NCBI RefSeq assembly: GCF_900660655.1 | Contig: NZ_LR215035.1 | Location: 186,001-250,000, forward strand | Reading direction: 5' to 3' | From: Mycoplasmopsis anatis | GTDB taxonomy: Bacteria; Bacillota_I; Bacilli_A; Mycoplasmatales; Metamycoplasmataceae | Length of the DNA: 64,000 nt | Position numbers and translations under genes: made by a program | Part shown: piece by piece, positions 1 to 10,429 of the stretch | Layout: each line of letters opens with the position of its first letter | Position numbering within the stretch: position 1 is the first letter of the stretch | Notes under the pieces: model-generated | The model's input: only the letters and a program-made list of their open reading frames with translations | Databases searched by the model: none | What the model was told of the DNA's origin: nothing

Positions 1-80
1 GCAATACACCCTCTACCAACTTCATCAACTCCAATAATATTATTGAATTCATTTCATAATTCTGTTTCAATTTTATTCAT
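1..80 (-). CDS. rnhB: Ribonuclease HII, N-terminal fragment (cut by window edge)
   Basis: Only the first 26 codons are in the window. The reading from the ATG at 78-80 contains GVDEVGRG at about residues 17-24, the N-terminal motif of RNase HII, whose Asp and Glu bind catalytic metal. RNase HII cuts the RNA strand of RNA-DNA hybrids and single ribonucleotides in DNA. A TGA within these codons is read as Trp. It is divergent from the surface-protein gene at 186. The motif is diagnostic, but the rest of the gene lies outside the window. Confidence 0.85.
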
Positions 81-117
81 TTTATAATTTATTATATGCA
101 TATTTTGCTAATACATG

Positions 118-139
118 AAAAAAAAAAAAAAAAAAAAAA
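118..139. repeat. Poly-A tract (A22) in the promoter of the PI-PLC-like gene
   Basis: Twenty-two consecutive A residues end two bases before a perfect TATAAT box (142-147), so the tract fills the spacer and the expected -35 position. Tracts of this length slip during replication. In mycoplasmas, promoter poly-A length switches surface genes on and off, as in the M. hyorhinis vlp family. Seen directly; switching is inferred. Confidence 0.8.
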
Positions 140-141
140 CA

Positions 142-147
142 TATAAT
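142..147 (+). promoter_or_regulatory. -10 box of the PI-PLC-like gene
   Basis: Perfect TATAAT 39 bases upstream of the ATG at 186. A good ribosome binding site (AAGAAGG) lies just before the start. A TTGCTA at 105-110 is a possible -35 only if the A tract were about 14 bases shorter, since the present spacer would be 31 bases. Confidence 0.65.
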
Positions 148-185
148 TATTCCAAATCTAAATATATATACATTAAGAAGGTAAA

Positions 186-3100
186 ATGAAAAATAAAAAA
201 TCGATTTTAGTATTTGCACCATTAACAATTCTATCACCGATAGTATTTTCTTCAGCAATTGAAGCACAAACAGTTCCATATACAGATCTAAATGACACTC
301 ATGCATACTACTATAGTTCTACTAAGTTAAATTTTAATGACTGAATGTCAGCTGTTCCAGGTTGAAAAAAACTTGGAGATTTAAACATTCCCGGAACACA
401 CGATTCAGGTATGTTTAGTGGTCATGGAATTGCATATGCTTTTGGTAAAGCATATGCAAAAACTCAATCATTAAACTGAGCTCAACAATTAAAACAGGGA
501 ATACGTTTCTTTGATATTAGAGTTAATGAAGAGATGTGAATAAAACATGGTGCTACATGGTCATATTACGAAAATTTATCAACATTTTTAAACGCTATGG
601 TCGATTTTCTAAAGCAACATCCAAGAGAAACTGTTATCTTCAGAGTTAAGGATGAGGATATTTCATCACCTTCTAGTCCAAACCTAGATTTTGTTAGAAA
701 AATGAGGGAACGTTTTGAAAATACTTTATCCGATCCTAAATATCAACCATACATGTTTAAGAATACCAAAAAAGTTATTGGTCTTAATCCAACATTGGAT
801 GAATTAAGAGGTAAGATATTTGTTTATAATCATATGCACCACAATATTTCTACTGATATAAGATTTGGTACATTATGAAATAATACTTATAACAAAACAA
901 TACAACAAGATTTTTATAATAGTACTGAACAACAAAAGTTTAATGCAGTAAAAGGGTTGATTCAATTAGCACAAGAAAGGCAAAACGGCGATACTATATT
1001 TATGAACTTTGTTAGTCGTGCTAATGGTGAGACTATTTGAAACACTTCTAGTCCTATGAATAAAAAGATTCTTGAGTATTTGAATACTGAGGCTAAAAAT
1101 TATAATAAACTTGGTGTATTGATTTTTGACTATCCTGGTGATTCGCTTGTTCATAGAGTTATTAAGACTAATTATTATATAAGTGATGAAGAAATCTCTA
1201 GAGGTGTTTTAGGTAAAAATAATACTAGTTTTCAAATTTCTAATATTTATGACTACACTGATAAAATTAATTTTGGTTCTAATTTTAATAACAATACTTA
1301 TATTGATTTATATATCGATAATGTTGCTAAACTTAAAAGATATAAGTTGTCAGCAAATACAAACTCAATTACTTTACCTAACTCTCAAAAACTAGTTTAT
1401 GGTCAAAAAGTTAGAATCGATTCATACAAATTAGTTGAAGATAACATTTACTACCCAGAACGTAAATTTAATATGATAAGTTCTGAAAGAGTTGTAGAAC
1501 CGTACCCACCTTATATTTCTTTAATTGAGGGCACAAAATCAAAAATATTAGCTGAATTAGGTAATGTAATTAATTCAAGCATTAAAACTAGAATTCAAGA
1601 GTTGATTGAACAGCTTTATTTATCTAAATTAGATAATCTTTATTCAACAAAAAAAGCAAGTGATGCAAACATTCAATTAGTTAATAAAATTGCATCTGAG
1701 TATCTTGAAATGTTTGGAAAAATGAATGAAGTTTCAAGCTTAGTTAATAAGTATGATAATTTAAAAACCAAATTAAATGGATTAACAAATGTTTTTGATA
1801 ATAGTATTAAAAACCAAATTGATGCTAATGTTGCAAAAATATGAACAAATATAAATGCAATTATTGATAATTCATTTGATTTAACTAGGTCAAACACTTC
1901 GATAGATTCATTGACTAAAGAACTAGATTTTAATAGCGGAATATTCAACATTTTTTCAAATTTAAATTCTAATTGAATTAATCTTGATTCAACTTTTGAA
2001 ACAAGTAAAACATTGACTTGATTAGACACTTCGAAATTAATGTCAACATTAAAATCTGAACAACAAGAAATAATTAATCAGTTTAATTCATCATTACATT
2101 CAAAAAATTATTCTAATTTAGAGACAGATGTTTTTGCTAAAAATAATAAAATAAAAACCCATGTAAATCATTTTAATAATGTCATTTCAGTTTACGATAC
2201 AAATAAAGTGAATAAACTTTATCAAAATCAAATAAAATTGATTAATAATTTATTTAACGAACATGTAAGTAATTCAAATTTAGATTCGAATGTTTTAAGC
2301 AACAAATTAAATGACTTATCTACTCAAAAAACACAAATATTGGAAGTGTTAAATAAATATGAACTTTTAATTAGTGAGAATTGATACATTTGAGTTAATC
2401 AAGCATTAAAAAGTCAATTAACAACAGATCATACAAATTTAATATCATTATTCGAAAATAATTACTCAAATAATAATGCTATTGATGTTAGTCATATTTC
2501 AGAAAAAATAGCAAATCTCAACAATACTATTAATCTAATTTTTGAACAAAATGTTACTTTTGAAGACTATAAAACAAGAGCACTTGAAGATTTAAAATTA
2601 AGCAATCAAATTATTAAATATATTAAGAATGATTATTTAAGCAAATTACAAAATGCAAAAGCAATTAACGAGATCAATTTACTAATTGTTGAATACAATA
2701 GAGTCAATAACGAGAAATTATCTTTACTAAAAAACTATAATTTAACAGGACCAAAAGCAAGTGATTTAATAAAGAATGATTTATTAAAGAGTAACTCAGA
2801 AGCTGAATTAAATGAAATATTAGCTAATAAAGCCCAAAAAATGCAAGAGTTAGTTATTCAATTGAATGCTTTACCTCAAAAATGACTTAAAGTTTTAGGC
2901 TTAAAACAATATGATAATATAATCATTGATCCTTATAATGTTCCTGAGGAAATTAAAAGCACTTATGCAGATTCGATTAATTTAGTAAATGAATCAATTA
3001 GAAATATTTCGGATATTTATGAAAATGAAAAATTGTCTGAAATAATTAATAAATATAATCATTCTGAAAGTGAATTTGTTAAATACGATTATTTTTCAAA

Positions 3101-5204
3101 GAAACTAGACGGATTAAAGCAAAATTTAAATACTTCAAATATTAGTGCAATTCAAAAAAGAGAATATTTAACAAATTTAAGTACTATTTCTTATATCTAT
3201 GATTTAGTGGCGCTTGAAAATCAATTCAATACTTCTAAAGCTAAAGTTGAGAAATTCAACGGAATTAGAGTTTATAAAGAAGCTTCAGAGTTACAGGCAA
3301 AAATTCTTAACTTAAAAGACCAAATTTCAAACGATTCTGGATATGATGAATTTTATAGTAACACTTTAGTTCCATTAAATGATGCAATTTCAAGATTAAA
3401 AGATTTAATTAATACTGCAACAAATGCTAAAACATCATGAAATTATAAAAACTCAGATTTATCACTAAAAAATAACCTCGACACAAATTTACAAAATTCT
3501 CCTACATTACTTAATGAATTAGACTATAAATTAATAAATAAACAATCGGATTTATTAAGAACTTCTGTGCAAAATCTTAATGGTGATATTAGATTTAATA
3601 AAATATTAAATGAGTTTTTATCGATAATTCATAACCAAAAAATATTAAATATCTCAGTTAGTGATGAAATTTATGCTAAAACACTTAAAATAAATGATAT
3701 AAATGAACTAGAGAGTTATAAAACCTCAATAGAGAAAATAATTAACAATTTAATTGAATTAAAGAAAGCAAAAGACACAAGTTATAAGATATTATCTGAA
3801 TATAACTATATTGATTCAGATGAATCAATTAAGAATGAATATAGTAAAAACGTTCAAAATATTAATTCAATTTTAACTAGTCAAAATTCATTAGATAAGG
3901 TTGATTTTAATACTGTAATCCAACAATATAATAATAGTTATGGAAAATTAAATGGAACAGCTAAATTAGTTCTATTTAAAGCTGAAAAAAGTAAATCTTT
4001 AACTGATGAAACAATTCCTACATTTAGCAGAATTATTTCAGACTATAAGCTAGAACTAAATTCAGATGAAATCAATAATCTAGCAAGTGCAAATGATAAA
4101 TGAAATGAAATTGAAACTAAAGTTAATGCTCTTAAAAACATAGATAACATTTTAAGTGAATTTAATAGTAATTATAATATTACTGAATTTAAAAACAACT
4201 TTGTTGTTTCGATAACCACAAAACAAGATATTAATGAGTTAAATGAAACGGCTGAAAAATTAAAATCAACTAAATTAGCTTTTAACGAATTAATTAAGGA
4301 AATTGAATATGATAGTGAATTTGTAAATACAGAGGAATTTACTAAACTCACAGAAAATGAGTTAGCCAGATATAAAGAAACTTTATCTGTTTCTAAACAA
4401 TATATTGGAACTTATTTCGATTTAGAAAATCTTAATTTACATATTAACAATTTAAGAAATTCAAGAATTCATAATATTCAAGTAATTCCATTGATTCCTC
4501 TTCAACCTTCAAGACCTATCGCCAATAATAAACCTACTATATTGCAATTTGTTTATAAATCTGTTGATGAACAAACAAATAAAGAAGTTGAACATTTTGT
4601 TGGTGATGCTATAGAAATAAGTGATAAAGATTTTGATAATTTTAAATATGAAGAGTTTGTTCCACAAGGCTTTGTTGTAGTTTCTCCTGTATCTTTAGTA
4701 AAAGGGCAAAAAAACATTGTTTATATTTCATTAATTTTAGAAAATAATAAACCACTACAACCTGAAGGACCATCAGTTACTGAACCAACTGTACCAGAAA
4801 AACCAAAGGAACCTGAAATTACAGAGCCATCTGAACCGGTTATACCAAATCAACCTGAAGAACCATCAGTTACTGAACCAACTGTACCAGAAAAACCAAA
4901 GGAACCTGAAATTACAGAGCCATCTGAACCAGTTATACCAAATCAACCTGAAGAACCATCAGTTACTGAACCAACTGTACCAGAAAAACCTAAAGAACCA
5001 GAGATTACAGAGCCATCTGAACCGGTTTTACCTGATGAACCTGAGCAACCAAATAACACTAATAAACTTCCTGAAGCAAATTCTTCATCGAAATTAAAAA
5101 TAATTGTCGCGGCCGTATCTACGCTAGTTGCTTTAACTCTTGGTTCAATATTTATCTATTTAGGAGTTAAGAAAAAAATATTTATTAAACTATTTAAAAA
5201 GTAA
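186..5204 (+). CDS. Giant surface protein with PI-specific phospholipase C-like domain
   Basis: A 1672-residue protein read through many TGA (Trp) codons in one continuous frame. Residues 1-28 are a signal sequence. Residues about 55-330 resemble the PI-PLC X domain: NIPGTHDSG with His72, FFDIR near 109-112, and KHGA with His121, matching the two catalytic histidines of bacterial PI-PLC. That family cleaves the head group of phosphatidylinositol or GPI anchors. Residues about 400-1430 are Lys/Asn-rich helical coiled coil. They are followed by a small domain, a proline-rich repeat region, and a C-terminal membrane helix at about 1640-1662 with a short Lys-rich tail, so the protein is probably held outside by its C-terminus. 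Expression may be phase variable through the A22 tract. Enzymatic activity and substrate are inferred from the motifs only. Confidence 0.75.
4770..5040 (+). repeat. Three 93-bp tandem repeats encoding a Pro/Glu-rich stalk
   Basis: Units begin at 4770, 4863 and 4956 and are nearly identical in DNA. Each encodes 31 residues with PSVTEPTVPEKPKEPEITEP followed by SEPV and a Pro-rich linker. The 93-bp period keeps frame, so copy number can change without breaking the gene. The region lies just before the C-terminal membrane anchor and looks like a cell-surface spacer. Confidence 0.9.
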
Positions 5205-5223
5205 ATATGTTTTAATGTCTCTT

Positions 5224-5250
5224 AAAATACAAGCATTATGTTTGTATTTT
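5224..5250 (+). terminator. Hairpin downstream of the PI-PLC-like gene
   Basis: AAAATACAA pairs with TTGTATTTT across a 9-base loop, 20 bases after the stop codon. The stem is AT-rich, so efficiency is uncertain. Confidence 0.5.
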
Positions 5251-5362
5251 AATTTTGCCCTTTGATCCGTTGAATATGCATGCATTAATACATAAAGAAC
5301 TTCATTTACTATATCTTATATTATGGATACATTAATTATTAAATTTAGATTTAGTTTAATTA

Positions 5363-5394
5363 AAAAAATGACAGAAAAGATCCCATCATTTTTT
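5363..5394 (-). terminator. Terminator for tdk, possibly bidirectional
   Basis: AAAAAATGA (5363-5371) pairs with TCATTTTTT (5386-5394). Read on the minus strand it lies 11 bases beyond the tdk stop and ends in a T run. It could also stop transcription arriving from the left. Confidence 0.6.
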
Positions 5395-5404
5395 ATATAT
5401 AAAA

Positions 5405-5980
5405 TTATAGCTTGCCTTTTTTTATTTTTGTTCCTAAAATATGACAGTGTCTGCAACGTGCCTCATATTCATTATCACCAAGTAATCTAATTTCCGTAGA
5501 ATTATCTTTTCTAAATGAGAAGGCGGCAGCCGAGTGACAAACTACACAAACTGATTTTAATTTGGAAACTTCATCAGCAATTGCAAGTAATTTAGGGACT
5601 ACACCAAAAGGTCTCATCATATAGTCCATATCTAAGCCACTTACTATAACTCTCACGCCTTTGCTAGTTAATTTGTTTATAACATCAATAATTTCTTCAT
5701 CAAAAAAGTGAACTTCATCAATCGCTACTGATTTGATGGATTTATCATAATGTTCTAAAATCTCACTAGGTTTACTAACGTTTATTGCTTTAACAAATTT
5801 ACCATTTCTACTAACAATATTGTCAAACGAAAATCTTGTGTCAAATCTAGGTTTAATAATTAAGGTGTTAATATTTGCGATACTTAAGATATTTATTCTT
5901 TTTAATAATTCTTCAGTCTTACCAGCGAACATAGGACCAGTAATGACTTCTAATGTTCCATCAGGATATTTTAAAAACAT
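5405..5980 (-). CDS. tdk: Thymidine kinase
   Basis: A 191-residue type II thymidine kinase, the usual length. It makes dTMP from salvaged thymidine and ATP. Visible motifs are the P-loop GPMFAGKT near the N-terminus, DEVHFF as Walker B, and a zinc-binding set CVVC with CRHC near the C-terminus. The start at 5980 is chosen because AGAGG stands 4 bases upstream; an in-frame ATG five codons earlier has no better site and would place that AGAGG inside the gene. It is divergent from whiA. Mycoplasmas lack de novo pyrimidine deoxynucleotide synthesis, so salvage is expected. Confidence 0.95.
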   Translation of the reverse strand: MFLKYPDGTLEVITGPMFAGKTEELLKRINILSIANINTLIIKPRFDTRFSFDNIVSRNGKFVKAINVSKPSEILEHYDKSIKSVAIDEVHFFDEEIIDVINKLTSKGVRVIVSGLDMDYMMRPFGVVPKLLAIADEVSKLKSVCVVCHSAAAFSFRKDNSTEIRLLGDNEYEARCRHCHILGTKIKKGKL

Positions 5981-6048
5981 TTTGCCTCTTTTCAATATTA
6001 TTTAATTATAAATTTATTTTCTTAAAATCTAATAAAATTTAATATGTT

Positions 6049-6882
6049 ATGGATAAAAATCTTAGCTTTGCTCAAGAGATAAAACTCGAAATAATCAATA
6101 ATCAGAAATTACCAAAAAATATTAAATCTTTTATTAAAGGTTTTATATTTTCTGGATCTAAAATTTTTGATGATAGTTATGTGTGCATTGTAAGAAATAA
6201 AATTTATTTAGAAAAAATAGTTAATTTATTAAAAATAATTAAAGTGGATTTTGATTTAAATAACACTAAATTAATTATTAATAAGAAGTATTTTAAGAAT
6301 GATTCTATAAATTATCCATCAAGTTTTTTTGCAGGTGTATTCTTTTCTACTGGTAGTTGTTTTAATAAAAATAGTACATCATATCATCTAGAATTCAGTT
6401 GTAATTATGAAAGTAATATGGATGTTTTAGTTGATAAATTAAATTCATACGATTTTAATTTTCACGTATTAAAAAGAAATAATAAATTTACAGCTTATAT
6501 TAAAAAAATAGATAAAATAAGCGAGTTTCTCTTAGCTATTGAAGCTAAAAAAGCTTATTTTTCGTTGCAGGACGTTAAAATAGAAAGAGATTTAGAAAAT
6601 ACAATCAATCGGGTAAATAATATAGATTTTTCTAATCTAACTAAAGTTGCAAAATCATCGATTAGTCATATAAAAATGATTAATTTTGTGTTTGAAAATA
6701 ATTTAGAGAAATATTTTAATCAAAACCAATTAGTTTTCTTTAATATTAAACTTCAACACCCAGAATTATCACTACAAAATATCTGCGAAATTTTAGAGAA
6801 AGAATATAACATCTTTATAACTAAGGGTGGATTGAATCATTGAATAAACAAGTTAAAAATGGTTTACACTAATTATAAATAG
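6049..6882 (+). CDS. whiA: WhiA-family DNA-binding protein
   Basis: A 277-residue protein with the WhiA layout: an N-terminal LAGLIDADG-like fold and a C-terminal helix-turn-helix. The C-terminal part contains HPELSLQNI and ITKGGLNHW (about residues 244-268), matching the WhiA pattern 'HPE.SL...' and 'SKSGVNHR'. The second is reached only if TGA at 6841 is read as Trp. WhiA influences chromosome segregation and division in Firmicutes; its role in wall-less mycoplasmas is not clear. No strong ribosome binding site is visible. Confidence 0.85.
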
Positions 6883-6941
6883 TGTTTTTTACTTATTTTT
6901 AATACTAAAAAATAAAAAACCAATCATAAGATTAGTTTCAA

Positions 6942-7838
6942 TTAGTTATTTTTGTTGTTTGAATTATTCTTGTCAAATACTTCTGCAGCTACAGACATTG
7001 TTGATGCCACATCTGAGATATTTGGTGGAATAATTATTTTTGTTGCATTACCATCTGCTAAAGTTTTGAGGCTCTCTATTGATAAATATTTTAAATACTC
7101 TGATGTGATTTTAGCAGAAGAAATCAATTCAATAGATTCTTTTTCAGCTTGAGCTTTTAATATTTTAGCTTCTTTATTTGCTTCAGCTTCAAGGATTAAA
7201 GCTCTACTTTTACCTTCTGCAATTTTAATACTTGCTTCTTTTCTTCCTTCAGCCTCAAGAATATTAGCTCTCTTTTCACGTTCAGCTTGCATTTGTTTTT
7301 CCATAGCTTTTTGAACGTCTTTAGGTGGTGTAATGTTTTTAACTTCAACTCTATTTACTTTGATTCCTCATGCATCAGAAGCTTCGTCTAAAATAGATGT
7401 TAGTTTATTATTTACAATTTCTCTAGATGTTAGAGTGTGATCTAAATCTAACTCACCTAGTAGGTTTCTTAGTGTTGTTGCTGAAAGTTTTTCAAGTGCT
7501 AAATTAGGATTTTCTGCTCCATATGTGTATAACTTTGCATCTGTAATTTGGTAAAAAACAACTGTATCAACAGTAATTAAGACATTGTCTTTTGTAATCA
7601 CGTCTTGTGGTTCATAATCCGAAACCTTTTCTTTATAATTACCCTTTAATGCCACTTTGTCTATAAAAGGAATTTTTACGTGAATTCCACTATTTCATAC
7701 TTTTTTATAAACTCCAAATCTTTCGATAACATAGAATGAAGTTTGTGGAACAATTTTAACCGACAAAGCAAATCCAACAACGATTAAAACAACGATTATT
7801 ATTATTGGTATTAATAATAAAAAATTTATTGTGTTCAT
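6942..7838 (-). CDS. SPFH/stomatin-like membrane scaffold protein
   Basis: A 298-residue band-7 family protein. One N-terminal membrane helix (about residues 5-27, rich in Ile/Val) is followed by the SPFH core (VPQTSFYVIERFG, then repeated 'DVITKDNVLITVD' style strands) and a long Ala/Glu-rich coiled coil with AEGRKEASIKIAEGKSRA, typical of stomatins. Such proteins oligomerise into membrane microdomains and support proteases or other membrane complexes. AAGGAG precedes the start. It lies directly downstream of the NfeD gene with a 1-base gap, the classic partner arrangement, so co-transcription is likely. Confidence 0.9.
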
Positions 7839-7839
7839 T

Positions 7840-8316
7840 TTAAGCTCCTTTAACTGGTTGAATAAATAAGGTATTTCCTTCAATTCTAACAATTTCTACT
7901 TTTGTACCTTGTTTGATAAAATCGATATTTTCAACTGGGATAGTTCTAAAAGTTTTACCGTTTACATAAACTTTACCATATTCTTCTATGGTTTTTGGTT
8001 GTTTGTGACTGTCAACTAATAAATCGGTTGTCTGTCCAATTAACTCTAAAATAGGACCTTGATATTTTGTTTTAAGTAATTTTTTACCAAAGAAGTAAAA
8101 TAAAACAATTAACAAGGATGATAAGACAATAAATAAAACTATTTCAACCAAGATACTAGTTAAACCTGGTTTAGAAAAGATAGAAATAAATAGTGAAGGA
8201 ATTGCTGAAATAGTTATTAAACTACTGTAAATCCCAAAAGTTGATAATTCAATTATCAATGTAATTAGGATAATTGCAGATCAAATAACTACTGATGTTA
8301 TCATAATTTCGTTCAT
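7840..8316 (-). CDS. NfeD-family membrane protein
   Basis: A 158-residue protein with hydrophobic helices in residues about 5-75 and a C-terminal OB-fold-like domain (about 95-155) with GKVYVNGKTFRTIPVE and GTKVEIVRIEGNTLFIQP, typical of short NfeD proteins. NfeD and SPFH proteins form a recurrent gene pair thought to organise membrane domains. The start at 8316 was chosen because TATAAT (8323-8328, minus strand) ends exactly 6 bases before it, implying a leaderless mRNA. Two TGA codons are needed as Trp or the N-terminus is lost. Confidence 0.85.
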
Positions 8317-8455
8317 GTACTAATTATAAAATAAAATATGTTATTTTATAAAATTTAACTATCTAAAACAAACGATATACATTTTTAATATTTAATTTTA
8401 AATAACAAAAAGATTCTTAATTTATTAAATTACTATAAAAATTTAGCATAAAAAT

Positions 8456-8480
8456 TAGATCATTTTAAATAAATGATCTA
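8456..8480 (-). terminator. Terminator downstream of the nuclease gene
   Basis: TAGATCATTT (8456-8465) and AAATGATCTA (8471-8480) form a perfect 10-bp stem with a 5-base loop. On the minus strand it is followed by a T-rich run and lies about 35 bases beyond the stop. The rest of 8317-8515 is AT-rich with no gene visible. Confidence 0.7.
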
Positions 8481-8515
8481 ACGTCGTTTTACGGTTAAAA
8501 CTAATTAAGTAATGA

Positions 8516-9370
8516 CTAGCCTCTAAAGTCTAGGTCCGCTTTTCCTTCTTGTTTTCATTTATTTAAAAGTTCTTCTCATTCTTGTTCATTTCTACAACGA
8601 AGATAATCAACTTGCATTTTGTCTTTAACTAAGCTATATTTTGGCGAAACATTAGTGTTAGTGTAGTATCTATACCATTGTTTTATTTTATTGATATCAT
8701 CTAAAGTTTCAGATTCATTTACTGCAAATGTGTAATTAGCAATTCTTCTTTGTTCTAAATCAACGCCTTCAGGATTTTCATAATCACCTTTATCCTCTTC
8801 AAGAAATGCAGCTACAATGCTATATTTTTTTGAATTCATTAGATATGAATATAATTGAGCTTGTTTTCGATAATTCGATGGTATGTTTTCAAATGAACCA
8901 TTACTATTTTTCTTGTTTCAAGTTTCAAAATTTTTACTACCAGTTGTTTTTATTTCTAAGATCATATTCTTAGATGGAATATATCCATCTGGGACACCAC
9001 CTATAATATCGTCTTTATCTGCAAAATAGTCATAATTGTAGTCTTTAGCACTATAATTTTCAATATCTAAACCTTTAAATTTTTTTCTTAAAACATCAAA
9101 AATTTTCGGCTCCAATACAGTACCTGCATAAATATATTTCTTTTGGAGTGCGTCCATTTTTAATCTAGAGATATGACAAAAAGCATTAAATTGAGAACTA
9201 AAAGCAGTTACCTCAAGAACATCAGCAACTGTACTACCACCAATTTTTTTATATGACTTAAATTTGTTGCTTTTATCTTTTAATTGAGCAAAAAAATCAG
9301 GTGATAAAATTACAACCTGTTCCTTCTCATCTAAAATATATTCTTTTCCGTTGTAATATTTTCTATTCAA
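8516..9370 (-). CDS. Putative PD-(D/E)XK nuclease, YqaJ/phage exonuclease type
   Basis: A 284-residue protein starting at a TTG (9370) with AGGAG 5 bases upstream. Motifs fit the PD-(D/E)XK nuclease core: Glu in GTVLEPKIFDVL (about residues 93-104), Asp in GGVPDGYI and ELEK-like LEIKTTGS (about 124-145), where E-x-K is the catalytic pair. Phage recombination exonucleases and similar proteins in mycoplasmas share this layout. It follows the dNMP kinase-like gene with a 9-base gap, as expected for an operon. A role in DNA processing is inferred; the substrate is unknown. TGA at 8576 and 8555 must be Trp. Confidence 0.7.
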
Positions 9371-9379
9371 AATTTCTCC

Positions 9380-10018
9380 TTATTTTAAGAGGTTAGCTAT
9401 TATAGCTTGAGTCATTGTTGTAACATTATCAAAGTTAGCTACACCATTTTCGTTAACCATAATTTTAGCAGGAACTATATAGTCAAAGCAAATGTTTACT
9501 AATTTATCAAAACTTGTTTCTGTTATATTATCATCAACCCCAACAACAAATTTGTTTGCATCCATAAATTTTTCTATTCTTATTGACAGTATTTTTACTT
9601 GTGAATTATTAGTACTGTTTTTAATTTTAGCGATATTACCTTTAAAGTAATCCAATTCATTTGGAAATCTCATATCATCAATTAAATATAAACTACTAAC
9701 ACCATTTGACTCTGCTAATTTAACATTTTCAACAATTTTATTAAATGTTCTTGCGCATCAAATGTCTGGATCGATATTTCTTCCTACTTCTCCCATTGCA
9801 ATTCATAATGGTCTAACAACTTCTTTATCTTTACCATCTCAAGCAATTTCATCTAAAATAGGTTTTGTAATAGTTTTGATCGGTTCAGCAAAAGAAAGAA
9901 TTTTAATATCCTTAAATTCTTCTGATAAGTGTTTTCTAAGAGATTCAGTTAAAAGTCCTTTTCCTGACCTTCTCTTACCATTTATTAAAATAATAATGTG
10001 TTTTTTTATATCGTTCAT
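9380..10018 (-). CDS. Deoxynucleotide monophosphate kinase-like P-loop protein
   Basis: A 212-residue protein with a P-loop (NGKRRSGKGLL, residues about 12-22) and a later IDDMRFPNELDYF motif. 'D-RFPNE' is the signature of phage-type deoxynucleotide monophosphate kinases, which phosphorylate dNMPs to dNDPs. AGGAG lies 5 bases before the ATG at 10018. It is probably co-transcribed with the downstream nuclease, and the pair looks phage-derived although no other phage genes are nearby. Substrate specificity cannot be read from the sequence. Confidence 0.7.
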
Positions 10019-10429
10019 GATTTCTCCTAATTCTACATTTATAATGTTTGTATAAAATAATAATAGCACTTAAAGTTTTAAGAGTTTATAAATTTTCAAA
10101 ATAGTTAGGTGTAAAAAATAAATAATTTTCAATGCAAATTTTTAAATTTTTTAAAGTAATTTCACAATAAAAAATATTCATTGATTTTTTATAGAAAAAA
10201 TAAGCTAAATTACATTTTTTGATTTTCATAAACTGCCAATAATGTGGAAAAATTAAATAAAAAACTTTTTCACATTTTTATATTTTCAATAACAAATTTA
10301 AAATTACCTAGTTAAAAAATTCTTATGTGTAAAATTACCAAAATATCCACAAAATAACTAGCTAAGTAAACCTAAAAAGGATATCTCTACACTTATTTAA
10401 ATATATCTTTGTAGTAAAATATAAAGTAT
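10019..10429. other. 411-bp AT-rich intergenic region before glyS
   Basis: No gene is visible in either strand. It separates the leftward kinase gene from rightward glyS, so it should hold both promoters. A CTAGTTA/TAACTAG inverted repeat about 50 bases apart lies near 10310-10365. A few sequences resemble DnaA boxes but are weak. TAAAAT at 10415-10420 is a possible -10 for glyS. Confidence 0.5.

Noticed and set aside
4770-5040. Regular repeats considered as a CRISPR array.
   Set aside because: Units are contiguous 93-bp coding repeats without variable spacers, and no cas genes are present.
186-5204. Many short frames in a row could be read as a decayed pseudogene.
   Set aside because: All pieces share one frame and are separated only by TGA, which is Trp in this organism. 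The same holds for the genes at 27249 and 34658-42304.
8516-10018. A prophage remnant.
   Set aside because: Only two phage-like genes are present, without integrase, structural genes or attachment repeats.
9762-10055. A 97-residue plus-strand frame opposite the dNMP kinase gene.
   Set aside because: It is the antisense shadow of a conserved gene, with no ribosome binding site or family match.
10061-10429. DnaA-box-like sequences (ATATCCACA, TGTGGAAAA) in an AT-rich gap suggested a replication origin.
   Set aside because: Matches are imperfect and few, and dnaA/dnaN/rpmH, the usual neighbours, are absent.
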